Source of the DNA: Nitrospiraceae bacterium
GTDB lineage: Bacteria; Nitrospirota; Nitrospiria; Nitrospirales; UBA8639
Direction: 5' to 3'
Assembly (NCBI GenBank): GCA_020632595.1
Contig: JACKFF010000018.1
Coordinates: 6,256 to 70,255 of the forward strand
Length of the DNA stretch: 64,000 nucleotides
Shown here: positions 8,561 through 17,178 of the stretch, piece by piece
Layout: every line of letters begins with the position of its first letter
Position numbering within the stretch: position 1 is the first letter of the stretch
Translations under genes and position numbers: made by a program
The notes under the pieces: model-generated
Database searches by the model: none
Told to the model about the DNA's origin: nothing
Seen by the model: only the letters and a program-made list of their open reading frames with translations

Positions 8561-8810
8561 ATCAGACTACCCCCATAAAAAAAAGTGAATACCCGCATGC
8601 CCAGCTCACCGGACACAGACATTTCGAAACTTCCCATTTTTCCTGCAAAAATCAGGAATAGACAGACCGTCTCCGAATGCAAGAATGTATCCCACGCCAA
8701 AAGTCACACAAACGCCGAGCGATGGTCAATATGAAGGATTGTGGGTGGTTACAGGAGACAAGGCAATGCAGTACAATCGGTCCAACACATTCTTAACAGG
8801 GAGAGCAGGC

Positions 8811-9065
8811 ATGGCACAAAGCAGTTCGGGAGCGACACCAGCAGCAACCAATTCCCAGGAAACAGAAATTCTCTATGTCGTGATTCAACGGGATGGAAAG
8901 CAGGTCAGCGCGAAATGGGGACTCCATCCGAATCTCAAAGAAGAGTTGAAACCCGAAGAGTGGAAAGAGCTGACCGAAGTGATGGGAAAAGTCACCACAC
9001 TTGTAGGAGGTCGTTTTTCACAAGTCTTGAATAAGGCTGAGGAAGAATCAGGTGGTACTGCGTGA
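8811..9065 (+). CDS. Small hypothetical protein, 84 residues
   Basis: The start ATG at 8811 has GGGAG about seven bases upstream; the frame is open for 42 further codons towards 8685, but those codons look unlike protein sequence. The product starts with a polar Ser/Ala/Thr-rich leader (MAQSSSGATPAATNSQE), followed by a small domain with two strands (ILYVVIQRDGKQVSAKWGL) and helices (EEWKELTEVMGKVTTLVGGRF). No known family is recognised; a cytosolic role is likely because no signal peptide is present. Confidence 0.55.
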   Translation: MAQSSSGATPAATNSQETEILYVVIQRDGKQVSAKWGLHPNLKEELKPEEWKELTEVMGKVTTLVGGRFSQVLNKAEEESGGTA

Positions 9066-9727
9066 ACGAGACTGCCCGATGCGTTGACTCCAGATACTGA
9101 AGATTCTCCTGCGCCGGCGGGCAGCGGCATTCTCAATTTCTCTTCCCGTTCGACCCTCCAAGACTCTTCCGGCACGATCTCCTCACAGGCAGCTCAAATT
9201 TCGCTTCTGCACGTCGACTCTCCACCGTAAAAGGAAAACGGGGTCGAGAGGAGAGGTGACGCATCGGAATATTCCACTCACTCACAACAGATGGAAGAAC
9301 CTGCACTGCATGGGTCTGTTGAAAAAAGCCGCCAGCGGCGTTCTCGCCATTTTTCCGTGCTCACGTACTAAGCGTACGCTCCGCGCGCAAAAGCGGCTGC
9401 GGCCTTGCTGAACGGACTTTTTTGAACCGACCCGGAGCCTTTGTTGAGTGATCTAATCCTGGGCAAATTTGCCCTTGAACATCTTTATTATTCAACACTC
9501 CCCTGCATTTATCGGACGGTGCATTATGCATGCTGACCAAGCAACGAATAGAACAAGCCGTTATGGAGTGGTCACCCTGAGGAAACCGAATGGTCTCGAA
9601 TAGCCGTGGTCCTTCAACCCGGGCACAGCCCCTTTGTCATTGGATCAGGATGACAGACGGCTTGAAGGGCACTGCAATCACAATTGGCCCATCCAAGATC
9701 TAATCATCAAATTAAAATTTTTACCAC
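9066..9727. other. Intergenic region holding a dispersed repeat
   Basis: 662 bases with no supported gene. The notable content is the repeat element at 9312-9433. The flanks contain only short unsupported frames. Confidence 0.55.
9312..9433. repeat. Dispersed repeat element with terminal inverted repeats, copy 1
   Basis: The left end starts GGGTCTGTTGAAAAAAGCCG and the right end, read on the other strand, starts GGGTCGGTTCAAAAAAGTCC, so the element has imperfect terminal inverted repeats of about 20 bases. The interior contains the words GCCGCCAGCGG and CGTGCTCACG, which recur in a second copy at 46259. It has no coding capacity, so it resembles a miniature inverted-repeat element or REP-like sequence. 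Confidence 0.7.
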
Positions 9728-10714
9728 CTAGAGGTACCCATTTTTCCGAAACCAGGTAACCGCATCCTCAATCGCCCCTTGGGGAGCACTCCGCGGATAA
9801 TCCAACTCGCGCTGAGCTTTTGAGCAATCGTAATGCTGCATGTGCGCTATCACTTCGAAAAAAAAGGCAGGCACAAAGGGGGGCCGGCGTAAGAAAGAAC
9901 GTGAAACCCACTCCCCGACCTTGGCTCCCCACCGGGCGAGAGCCAATGGAACCGAAAAAAAAGGAGGCGGCACTCCAACCTCCTGCGCAATGAGTTCGTT
10001 CAAGTCCTTTTGTGTCGTATTCCAATTTCCCACCAGATAGCGTTCCCCGACACGACCGCGCTCTGCCGCCCGGATCATGGCCGCAGCCACATCCCGCACA
10101 TCAATAACATTCACCCGGCCGGGGACATACACCGGCATCCGCCCTTTCGCGATCATGAGAATATGAGTGCCGCTTGTGGGGTGCTGATCGTAGGGACCGA
10201 AAAACTCAGTCGGAATCACTACCACTGCGGGAATGCCCTGGTGAACCGATTGCAGAATCTTCTCTTCCATAGCGGCCTTGGCCATGAGATACGGATTGTT
10301 TGTATATCGGGTTGAAAATTGGCAGCTTTCATTGGCTGGATAACCGACAGTTTTGGGAAATCCTACAGTCGTGAGCGTACTGGCGAAAACGAGCCGGTCC
10401 ACCCTGGCCGCACGGACGGCCTCTAACACCAGTGCGGTTTCTTTCAGAGCCTGCCCTTTGGCCACCTCAACCGGAATCGTCTCGGACGGATAATACCCGG
10501 CGGTGTGATAGACCACATCCCTGCCCTCACAGCCCAGACGCAAGGACTCACCATCGTTGAGATCGCCCTCGACACGCTCAATATTCAGTCCATCAATCGT
10601 GAAGGTGTTGCTGGTAGATCGATGCAACACACGAACCTGGTCTCCACGCTCAAGTAGCGCCCGAACCAAATTCGCTCCAAGTTGCCCGGTTCCACCGATG
10701 ACCAACGATTTCAT
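9728..10714 (-). CDS. NAD-dependent epimerase/dehydratase (extended SDR)
   Basis: 328 residues from the ATG at 10712-10714; a TTG four codons upstream is possible. The N-terminal Rossmann motif is GGTGQLGANLVRALLERG. The catalytic tetrad region is visible as FASTLTTVG (Ser/Thr) and YLMAK (Tyr-x3-Lys). The substrate-binding half contains VVVIPTEFFGPYDQHP and DVRDVAAAMIRAAERG. This pattern fits extended SDRs such as dihydroflavonol-reductase-like or hopanoid-associated (HpnA) epimerases acting on a nucleotide-sugar or polyol. The exact substrate is not deducible. It is followed on the same strand by the protease cluster but is probably functionally separate. Confidence 0.88.
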   Translation of the reverse strand: MKSLVIGGTGQLGANLVRALLERGDQVRVLHRSTSNTFTIDGLNIERVEGDLNDGESLRLGCEGRDVVYHTAGYYPSETIPVEVAKGQALKETALVLEAVRAARVDRLVFASTLTTVGFPKTVGYPANESCQFSTRYTNNPYLMAKAAMEEKILQSVHQGIPAVVVIPTEFFGPYDQHPTSGTHILMIAKGRMPVYVPGRVNVIDVRDVAAAMIRAAERGRVGERYLVGNWNTTQKDLNELIAQEVGVPPPFFSVPLALARWGAKVGEWVSRSFLRRPPFVPAFFFEVIAHMQHYDCSKAQRELDYPRSAPQGAIEDAVTWFRKNGYL

Positions 10715-10869
10715 CTGAAACCCCAATCGAGCAATCCTGAAAATAATCCTCTTTCAAGCAAAACGAAACACCTTCCATTCGTCGTAGAGTTGGGATCCAA
10801 CGCATACGCATACTTGCACGACTGTAGAAAAGAGATTGTCGAAAAGAAATACAGGAAAACGAACAGTCC

Positions 10870-12183
10870 TTACTGTCCAAAACCCTGAATGGCGTTCCAC
10901 GCATCATTGCCTGGTAAACCAAAGGAGGCGGGAGAATCTGCCGTTCGAACCAACGAGAGAGTCATAGGAATCATATTGGAAAAGTCCTGAAAGGTTCCGG
11001 TTAAGGTTTTCCCATCATCGGACATCGTGGTTGCAGATTGGCCCATTGTTCCCAACACGGTCCGATAAAAAATAGATAATTGATTGCCTTGCAATTGCCC
11101 TTCTCCCTCCGCGGTGACCATGGTTCCCAACACACTGGTGGTCACTTCTCTCATGACCACCCGATCTCCAATTTGTTGCAGGACATAGGACACGGTCGGT
11201 TCATTGGGATTTTTCCAAATACCCGTCACATCAACCACGGTGCCTTCCTGGAGGGTCGCGTTCAACTCCCGGCGTTCGCCGGGAAGAAGTTCGACTGTCT
11301 TAGACCAAGGTCGATAGCCTTTCTTTTTGACCGCCACCTCGTATTCATCGGGAAGTAGTTGACTCACGACAACTGCTCCCTGTGTGGTGTTTCCGACAAG
11401 TTCATCGTCGACAAATACCTCCGCATCCCTGGGAACGGTGGTGACGACCAGCGCGGCCAACCTTTTTCCAGCGGAATCACCCGTATCGGGGGTGTTCCCC
11501 GGTGAAATATTTTGGGGTTCGATCCTGACTTGACGGCTGAACCCCGGCCAATTATCAACCGTAAACTGCGCAATTTGAGAAGGCTTGGCATTCCCAAACT
11601 GCCGGATAATTTCCACGATGACACCGATGACTTTCCCCCGGTAGAGCAAGGGTCCTCCGGAGTTCCCTTCTTCAACCGCACCGGAAAATTTAAGAATAGG
11701 ACCGTCAAATCCAGACAGGGTCCCCCGGGTCACCGCCCAGGGATTGCCTCCAATCTGGGGAAACCCGATCACCCGCACTTCTTCGCCCCCGTGCAATTGA
11801 CTCTGGGTATCCCACTCTAAAATCTGCACGTCATCGGGAAGATCTCCACCCACTTTCAACAGGGCCAACCCTCTGGGATCCCCGCCTTCTTTATTGATCA
11901 CTTCAGCGACCAATGGTTCTTCTTGATGAGAATAAAAAGTGACGGTGATCGACTGAGGGACTTCGGCCTCTCCCTCAATGACATGTGAGGCAGTCACAAT
12001 AAACACATGCTTTTTACCCTGTCCGGCGACAAAACCGGTTCCAACCTTTTGCCGGTTTCCGAATTCAGCCGTAACCTTGACCACGCCCTTTTTCAGCATG
12101 TCGATATCCACATCGGCCCACGCCGGTGCAGTCGGAAACACCAGAAAAACAAGAAAGCAGATTAGAAAACGGATGAGAGCCAT
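10870..12183 (-). CDS. Secreted trypsin-like protease with PEGA domain
   Basis: 437 residues. A signal peptide (LICFLVFLVFPTAPAWA) leads into a trypsin-like domain (about 25-215) with His67 in TASHVIEG and Ser175 in EEGNSGGPLL. The position usually held by the catalytic Asp (DLALL) is Gly105 in PRGLALLKV, so the triad is atypical and activity is uncertain. A PEGA surface-attachment domain follows (about 245-315: VPRDAEVFVDDELVGNT, GYRPWSKTVEL). The C-terminal third is a beta-rich domain (VTGIWKNPNEPTVSYVLQQIG). It likely acts in the periplasm or at the cell surface. It is the last gene of a minus-strand cluster with a second similar protease, TIR and CHAT proteins. Confidence 0.87.
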   Translation of the reverse strand: MALIRFLICFLVFLVFPTAPAWADVDIDMLKKGVVKVTAEFGNRQKVGTGFVAGQGKKHVFIVTASHVIEGEAEVPQSITVTFYSHQEEPLVAEVINKEGGDPRGLALLKVGGDLPDDVQILEWDTQSQLHGGEEVRVIGFPQIGGNPWAVTRGTLSGFDGPILKFSGAVEEGNSGGPLLYRGKVIGVIVEIIRQFGNAKPSQIAQFTVDNWPGFSRQVRIEPQNISPGNTPDTGDSAGKRLAALVVTTVPRDAEVFVDDELVGNTTQGAVVVSQLLPDEYEVAVKKKGYRPWSKTVELLPGERRELNATLQEGTVVDVTGIWKNPNEPTVSYVLQQIGDRVVMREVTTSVLGTMVTAEGEGQLQGNQLSIFYRTVLGTMGQSATTMSDDGKTLTGTFQDFSNMIPMTLSLVRTADSPASFGLPGNDAWNAIQGFGQ

Positions 12184-12427
12184 CGGTTAAACCTACATTG
12201 TAATGTTGAAATTTACCGCAATCTTGGCACATCTCTCATGAGAATCCAATACCACATTCAAAACCTGAGGATATCAAAACTCGTAATCCTGGTATAAGGT
12301 CCGCCCCCGCCCACTGAATAACTTTTCCGCGCATGGGTTTACAGGTTCACACATGGCGCCACAGTTTCTGATAAAGGAGAGGAAATTTAGAGAAGAGGGA
12401 AAGGGCAAAAGGTTAGAGGGTAAAGAG

Positions 12428-13336
12428 TTAGGGGGTATCTTGGGCACAACGAACTCCGAGGTACGCACTTCGTCCCGCCGGATCGGATCTGCCCCGGTAG
12501 GCTGAGCGGAGGTTCCTCGGATTTTGGTTCCAGGAACCGCCCCGCAGGACCTTGAACTCCCCGCTCGAAGGGCCCTGAGGATTCTTCTTGGGACTGGCTT
12601 GATAATAATCTTCGGCATACCAGTCTACGACCCATTCCCATACATTCCCGGCCATATCGTAGAGCCCCCAGGGATTCGCCTGAAACGACCCGACAGGTGC
12701 CGTGTGGGCAAATCCATCAACATAGGTGTCGATGGCCCAGTTTATTCCAAATTCTTCTTTGGCTGATTTGTCCGCAAGATTTGCCACCTGATTGGAAGAC
12801 CGGGGAAGCTCATCACCCCACCAATAAGAAGTAGTGGTTCCCGCACGCGCGGCATATTCCCACTCGGCTTCTGTCGGAAGACGTTTACCCACTCCCACGC
12901 AATAGGCCTTGGCATCCTCCCATGAAATGGACACCACCGGATGTAACTCTCGTCCCGAGGCAAAGACTGATTGCTCCCCTTCCGGTTTCTGCCAACTGGC
13001 CCCTGCAATCTCCTTCCATTCTTCTTGGGAGGAATATACCCATGCCTTGCCTTCTTGCTCTGCCATCGTCCTATAGTTGCTGGTCTGTACAAATTGTTGA
13101 AATTGTCGATTCGTCACTTCATGCATATCCAGGTAAAAGGCCTTCACGGAGACGTGATGCTGCGGATGTTCATCCTTTTCGCCCTCCCCATCTGGTGACC
13201 CCATTTGAAAGGTGCCTTCGGGAATCAACGCCATACCCGCAGGCACTTGTCTCACCTTTTCTGTAAACACTAATTGCCAATTTTTGAGTTCGTACTGGGC
13301 AATGACCGAGGGTTTGGCATATTTATAAGAACCCAC
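12428..13336 (-). CDS. FGE-sulfatase (SUMF1-like) domain, C-terminal half of a frameshifted protease-FGE protein
   Basis: 302 codons. From about residue 33 it is a formylglycine-generating-enzyme-type fold: MALIPEGTFQMGSPDGEGEK, FYLDMHEVTNRQFQQFV, PVVSISWEDAKAYC, RLPTEAEWEYAARAG, GLYDMAGNVWEWVVDW, VLRGGSWNQNP and AYRGRSDP. Many such domains act as ligand-binding or C-type-lectin-like modules rather than sulfatase activators. The first 20 codons (SYKYAKPSVIAQYELKNWQL) continue the protease domain encoded in the neighbouring frame: removing one G from the G6 run at 13379-13384 fuses the two into one protein. The GTG at 13336 is probably not a genuine start. Confidence 0.8.
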   Translation of the reverse strand: MGSYKYAKPSVIAQYELKNWQLVFTEKVRQVPAGMALIPEGTFQMGSPDGEGEKDEHPQHHVSVKAFYLDMHEVTNRQFQQFVQTSNYRTMAEQEGKAWVYSSQEEWKEIAGASWQKPEGEQSVFASGRELHPVVSISWEDAKAYCVGVGKRLPTEAEWEYAARAGTTTSYWWGDELPRSSNQVANLADKSAKEEFGINWAIDTYVDGFAHTAPVGSFQANPWGLYDMAGNVWEWVVDWYAEDYYQASPKKNPQGPSSGEFKVLRGGSWNQNPRNLRSAYRGRSDPAGRSAYLGVRCAQDTP

Positions 13337-13922
13337 AATATCCGTGATCAGACCGATGACTCGTCCACCAAACAGTAAGGGGGGCTCCAGAATTCCCCTC
13401 TTCCACCGGGCCCGTAAAGATCAAATCCGGTCCCACTAAACCGGTGATCGTCCCTTCTGCCACCGCCCAAGGAATCGGCACCATTCGTGGAAACCCAATC
13501 ACCGTGGCTTTTTCTCCACCTGCGAACTGGGTTTCAGCATCAAACGTAATTGGTTGAATTCCTGAAGGAAGGTCACCTTCGACCACCAAGGCGGCTAACC
13601 CTTTGCGATGACCTCCTTCCATTCCTTTGACGGTCGCGAAATGCGGGTGCGCATCTTGATAAAAGAACACCTGAGGTGAAGGATCTCCCTCAATCACATG
13701 TGATGCCGTGGCAATATAGGTTGTATTCCCCTTTATTCCGACAATCACGCCCGTCCCGATCCGATTGGGATTTTTGGCAGTAATCTTCACCACGCCGGCT
13801 TTGAGCGAATCCAGATCTTGGGCCATCACAGATTGACTCCACAGAATCATCCCCACCCAAGAGAAAAATACCAAAAGAACCATGCCAGCATGAATTTTCA
13901 CTAGGGACCAAATATGTATCAT
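13323..13922 (-). CDS. Secreted trypsin-like protease domain, N-terminal half of the same frameshifted gene
   Basis: The signal or anchor segment (AGMVLLVFFSWVGMILW) is followed by a trypsin-like domain closely similar to that of the downstream gene: His75 in TASHVIEG, Ser178 in EEGNSGAPL, and again Gly (position 108, RKGLAALVV) where the catalytic Asp is expected. After GNSGAP the frame diverges into a short random tail. One base less in the homopolymer at 13379-13384 restores LLFGGRVIGLITDIVG and reads on into the FGE domain. So this was, or is, a protease-FGE fusion of about 495 residues. It may be a sequencing indel, a phase-variable tract or a pseudogene. Confidence 0.75.
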   Translation of the reverse strand: MIHIWSLVKIHAGMVLLVFFSWVGMILWSQSVMAQDLDSLKAGVVKITAKNPNRIGTGVIVGIKGNTTYIATASHVIEGDPSPQVFFYQDAHPHFATVKGMEGGHRKGLAALVVEGDLPSGIQPITFDAETQFAGGEKATVIGFPRMVPIPWAVAEGTITGLVGPDLIFTGPVEEGNSGAPLTVWWTSHRSDHGYCGFL

Positions 13923-13997
13923 TCCTCTGAATCGAAACTAAGGGAGATGAGTTTTCCCATGATCACAGACCACCACATAGATTCCCCTCATTTTAGC

Positions 13998-14129
13998 GAC
14001 GTTCCGGTGGAATGTCGTCTTTGTCCCACGTCAAACACCAATCCAACATAGACGTCCCACCGGGACGTCTCTACATTAAGACAGCAAACCGATTCTTTCC
14101 GTTCTTGTAGCGACGTGTCGGTGACACGT
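13998..14129. repeat. Palindromic repeat cluster B-A-B (locus 1)
   Basis: Three stem-loops lie between the frameshifted protease gene and the TIR gene. B type at 13998-14016: GACGTTCC, loop GGT, GGAATGTC (one mismatch). A type at 14050-14070: AGACGTCCC, loop ACC, GGGACGTCT (perfect). B type at 14113-14129: ACGTGTC, loop GGT, GACACGT (perfect). Related units recur at 22955, 23877 and 58973. The pattern is like bacterial interspersed mosaic elements. Confidence 0.8.
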
Positions 14130-14172
14130 TCTCTTCGTTTGATAAGGCCTTGTCAGTAACGCCCTTCATCCC

Positions 14173-15684
14173 CTACAACCCCATCAACTTCCTGACGGGT
14201 TCGAACAAGGGACTGTACCGGATGTGATCGAAGAGGGTCGGCCGAAGATTCTGTGGGTTGTCAGGGGTGCCTGTTTTGACATAGCCGGCTTTGCCCTTCA
14301 AGTCCACCACCAATTTATGGCTGATCGGGTCAATGCTGATTGAAGTGATTTCAAAATGGGCCAGATGGTCCAAGGTCAGAAACGCATTGGGTTCCATCGG
14401 CACCGAGGGCATGCCTTGGGGACTCACATATTCCACCGTTCCTGCAAATCCCTCTGGCGGTTTGCGTTCACCGGTCCCGGGATCCTGCCAGGAAAAGTCT
14501 ATGGATTGTATCGGCAGGACCGAACTGGAAATCGGTTTCTTGCTTGTGATGTCCTTTTCTTTCATCACCAGGACCAGCACCTCATCCTGCCCAAATAGTT
14601 CCATCGTTCCCGGCTTTTTCTCAAAAATAATGTGATAGGTCAGCTCCTGATCCTGGGGAAAAGGAATGGAAAGTTCGGGCGGCGCTTGTAATCCGATTTG
14701 AATAAATTGAACGGCATGTATGCGGGACGCCACCACTCGCTGTGGCCCCTTTTTCTTTCGGAATGCCAAGGTGACCGCATTATCATTAGAAACCTGCATC
14801 GTGACGAATGTCTCATCGGTCAGCACGATACTATCGAGTTGCCCCGCAACGGCCTCCTCATGATCCGTGGGTTCAATGGTGATTTCCGAGGCCATACCAG
14901 AGCTGCCCACATCAAATTGCACGGTTCGCCCATTGACGAGGATATCGAACCAGGCTTTCGGCGGATAACTATCCGACTCCAAATCATAGTCAGCCGGATC
15001 CGCAACCAACAGCCGGTCTGGACTGATAGCGAGTTTCCCGATATTTTCAACGGTCAGGGTCTCAAAGGCCATCGTATCTGTCAGTCGTTTATCACCCACG
15101 CCCGGCGCCACGCGAAATTCCATCCGGGTGGTTTCCACATGCACCGAAATATCCGGATCGACTCGCACAAAAGAACTGCCGATCAGCAGGATGGCAATAA
15201 CCCCTCCCACCCCGGCCTTGCCCCCCACAAGAGCGGCCAGTTTTCCGAGAAGCGAAGGTTTGGTTGAAGAGGCCTCAGGCAGCTCCATAGGCTTCCCCTC
15301 TAATTTGGCACGGATGACAGAGAGGAGAATTTCAAATTCCTTGGATCCGGCCGTGCCTTCCCACCCAAGAAAGCACAAGGCCTGAATACCGGTAAACGCC
15401 AATGGGATGGCATTGGCCTCCAGCATGACCGGTACGACCTTTTTAGTATTCAGGGCTTCCCGCGCCTCTGCCCGCACCCACCGGGAATCTTTAGCGTGAG
15501 CGGTCCATAACACGACGACGCATTTCGCGGAGGCCAACGCGTCTTCAATCGTTTTATCCCACTCGCTTCCCACTTGAATCCGGCGGTCCCACCAAACCGA
15601 TACCCCGGATTGCTCCAAGGATACAGCCAATTGTTGGGCCAAGGGTCGATCCTCGCTGGCGTAACTGATGAACACGTCCTTCAT
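14173..15684 (-). CDS. TIR domain protein with membrane anchor
   Basis: 503 residues from the ATG at 15682-15684, where the TIR fold begins (MKDVFISYASEDRPLAQQLA). The TIR domain spans about 1-130 and contains WWDRRIQVGSEWDKTI and DSRWVRAEAREAL; Glu73 matches the usual catalytic Glu of NAD-cleaving TIRs. A membrane helix follows at about 150-172 (GGKAGVGGVIAILLIGSSFV), then a 330-residue, probably extracytoplasmic, beta-rich region of unknown family. A second possible ATG at 15703-15705 overlaps the stop of the upstream gene as TAATG, so translation is probably coupled. TIR domains commonly act as NADase effectors or signalling adaptors in antiphage or cell-death systems. Confidence 0.85.
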   Translation of the reverse strand: MKDVFISYASEDRPLAQQLAVSLEQSGVSVWWDRRIQVGSEWDKTIEDALASAKCVVVLWTAHAKDSRWVRAEAREALNTKKVVPVMLEANAIPLAFTGIQALCFLGWEGTAGSKEFEILLSVIRAKLEGKPMELPEASSTKPSLLGKLAALVGGKAGVGGVIAILLIGSSFVRVDPDISVHVETTRMEFRVAPGVGDKRLTDTMAFETLTVENIGKLAISPDRLLVADPADYDLESDSYPPKAWFDILVNGRTVQFDVGSSGMASEITIEPTDHEEAVAGQLDSIVLTDETFVTMQVSNDNAVTLAFRKKKGPQRVVASRIHAVQFIQIGLQAPPELSIPFPQDQELTYHIIFEKKPGTMELFGQDEVLVLVMKEKDITSKKPISSSVLPIQSIDFSWQDPGTGERKPPEGFAGTVEYVSPQGMPSVPMEPNAFLTLDHLAHFEITSISIDPISHKLVVDLKGKAGYVKTGTPDNPQNLRPTLFDHIRYSPLFEPVRKLMGL

Positions 15685-15704
15685 GGCTGATGGGGAGCCT
15701 CCCA

Positions 15705-16478
15705 TTACGGGTTCACAATTGGCTGATGGTAGAAATGAATCTCTTTGGAAATGGGTTGATTGGAGGAAAGAGCAAATCCGCTGATGTCGAGTTTGTAGGA
15801 GCCTGGCTCTGCATCTTTGGCGTCCCAATGAATCGTAAAGGGAAGACCGGCACGTTTTCTCCGGAAGAGTTGTCTCTCAACTTCCTTGCCGGAAGCCTTG
15901 TGTGTCATGGAGGCCAGAAGTCTCGCATCTTCTCCCGTTTTTAAAGTAAAGAAATACCCTTCAATTTTCGATGGCGCATCCTTGTGATAGAGCACCGCAG
16001 GGGCCACTCGCTCTATGCTGCTCGTCGACTCCGCATCCAGGCGAACCAGTGCCCCCAATTCATAGAGGTCAAGTTTAGGAGTCAGGTGTTGCAAAACAGG
16101 ATCCGTCGGCCAGGCAAAGACATTCTGAAACCCCTTTTCCCAGACCCGGGCAGGTTCCACCTTATCCAACCAATAGTAGGTGCGATAATCCAGTTCGCGA
16201 ACGGTCAGATACACCGCATGCTCATTGTCTAAATAAAATTGAAGCTTCACCGCATTCGGAAAATTGTCAGAGGAAACCGGTTCCCGGTAATCGGCCAAAA
16301 CTGAAATCAATTCGATATTCAATCCCGAGACCGGTTTCGGTTTGACGCCTTCCTTCCAATTACCTAAATGATCCTGACTCCGGGATTGATATTGAATATC
16401 CAGTTGGGCCCAGGGTAACGATGGGACCGCAGCGATAAAAACCAGAATCAGAAATGATCCTAAAAACCCTTTTTTCAT
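15705..16478 (-). CDS. Secreted protein of unknown function upstream of the TIR gene
   Basis: 257 residues, signal peptide MKKGFLGSFLILVFIAAVPSLPWA and GGAGGAG upstream of the ATG. The mature protein is beta-rich. Residues about 85-200 contain HAVYLTVRELDYRTYYWLDKVEP, FAWPTDPVLQHLTPKLDLYELGALVRL, which resembles a periplasmic sensor or DUF4384-like arrangement, although I cannot name the family. The C-terminus (IHWDAKDAEPGSYKLDISGF) looks like an immunoglobulin-type beta sandwich. The stop overlaps the possible TIR start by one base, so the two products are probably made together and may interact through the extracytoplasmic part of the TIR protein. Confidence 0.7.
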   Translation of the reverse strand: MKKGFLGSFLILVFIAAVPSLPWAQLDIQYQSRSQDHLGNWKEGVKPKPVSGLNIELISVLADYREPVSSDNFPNAVKLQFYLDNEHAVYLTVRELDYRTYYWLDKVEPARVWEKGFQNVFAWPTDPVLQHLTPKLDLYELGALVRLDAESTSSIERVAPAVLYHKDAPSKIEGYFFTLKTGEDARLLASMTHKASGKEVERQLFRRKRAGLPFTIHWDAKDAEPGSYKLDISGFALSSNQPISKEIHFYHQPIVNP

Positions 16479-17178
16479 GCCTGCGACTCCTCCGCGTTTT
16501 GCAGGGAACCTCTTCCGTAAAGTGCGTTCAATTGAACAACCCCCATGAAGATAAGGAGGAGTCTACCGCGGACGAAACAATGAATCTAGCGGAATACCTG
16601 CATCGGAGCGGAAAAAGAAGTTGGACGAAAGATCACGAATGCTATTCAACATATTTTCAGCTTAAACAAATTTCCCCTGGGCCAGCTGCTCCACCTCAGC
16701 TCAACATGCCAACGCATGCGGAAGGCGTGCTCTCCTGCGAATGCCGGGCATGGGTAGATTAAGCAGGCCATTGATCCGATCCCTGGTTTGCATTTTTCAA
16801 AATGTAACCGACTTTTTGTTTAATTCGACAGGATTCCAGAAAGCGGATTGCACATGGACACGAAGCCTATTCTTCTCAAGCGGGCGTTCAATTAAAACGG
16901 TATCAGTCAGGCTGATTTGGGCAAGCACGGGCTCCAGGGCTTGCAAGCCGGGACACCTGTGAACACTGTGACCAGATCTCAAGTTCCCCATAATCCGTGG
17001 TGAACCCAAAGGCCCTTCACACACCAGACAAGAACAAACGGACCGGCCGGATCAACCAGGTCCGTTTGATCGGGAGCTATAAGTCGAAGGATCGCATGGT
17101 GTTGAGAAGAATCGCCGGTGCTTTGGACAATTTCCCAAGGGGACACCTGAAGGAATCGACTTTTATCTGAAAACCCCA
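16479..17178. other. Intergenic region in the conflict-type cluster, no supported gene
   Basis: 700 bases between the secreted-protein gene and the CHAT gene. A short plus-strand frame starting at 16580 has AAGGAGG about 20 bases before it but no family features. On the minus strand nothing is convincing. The leader and promoter for the downstream minus-strand genes (secreted protein, TIR) should be here. Confidence 0.5.

Noticed and set aside
13998..14129. CRISPR array
   Set aside because: Repeated units are hairpins of two kinds with variable spacing and sequence; there is no regular repeat-spacer pattern and no cas gene.
15684..15828. Longer N-terminus for the TIR protein
   Set aside because: It would overlap the upstream secreted-protein gene by over 100 bases and the TIR fold starts at MKDVFISY.
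16454..16762. Plus-strand frame of about 100 codons in front of the CHAT gene 3' end
   Set aside because: AAGGAGG lies nearby but too far from the ATG, and the product has no fold-like pattern.
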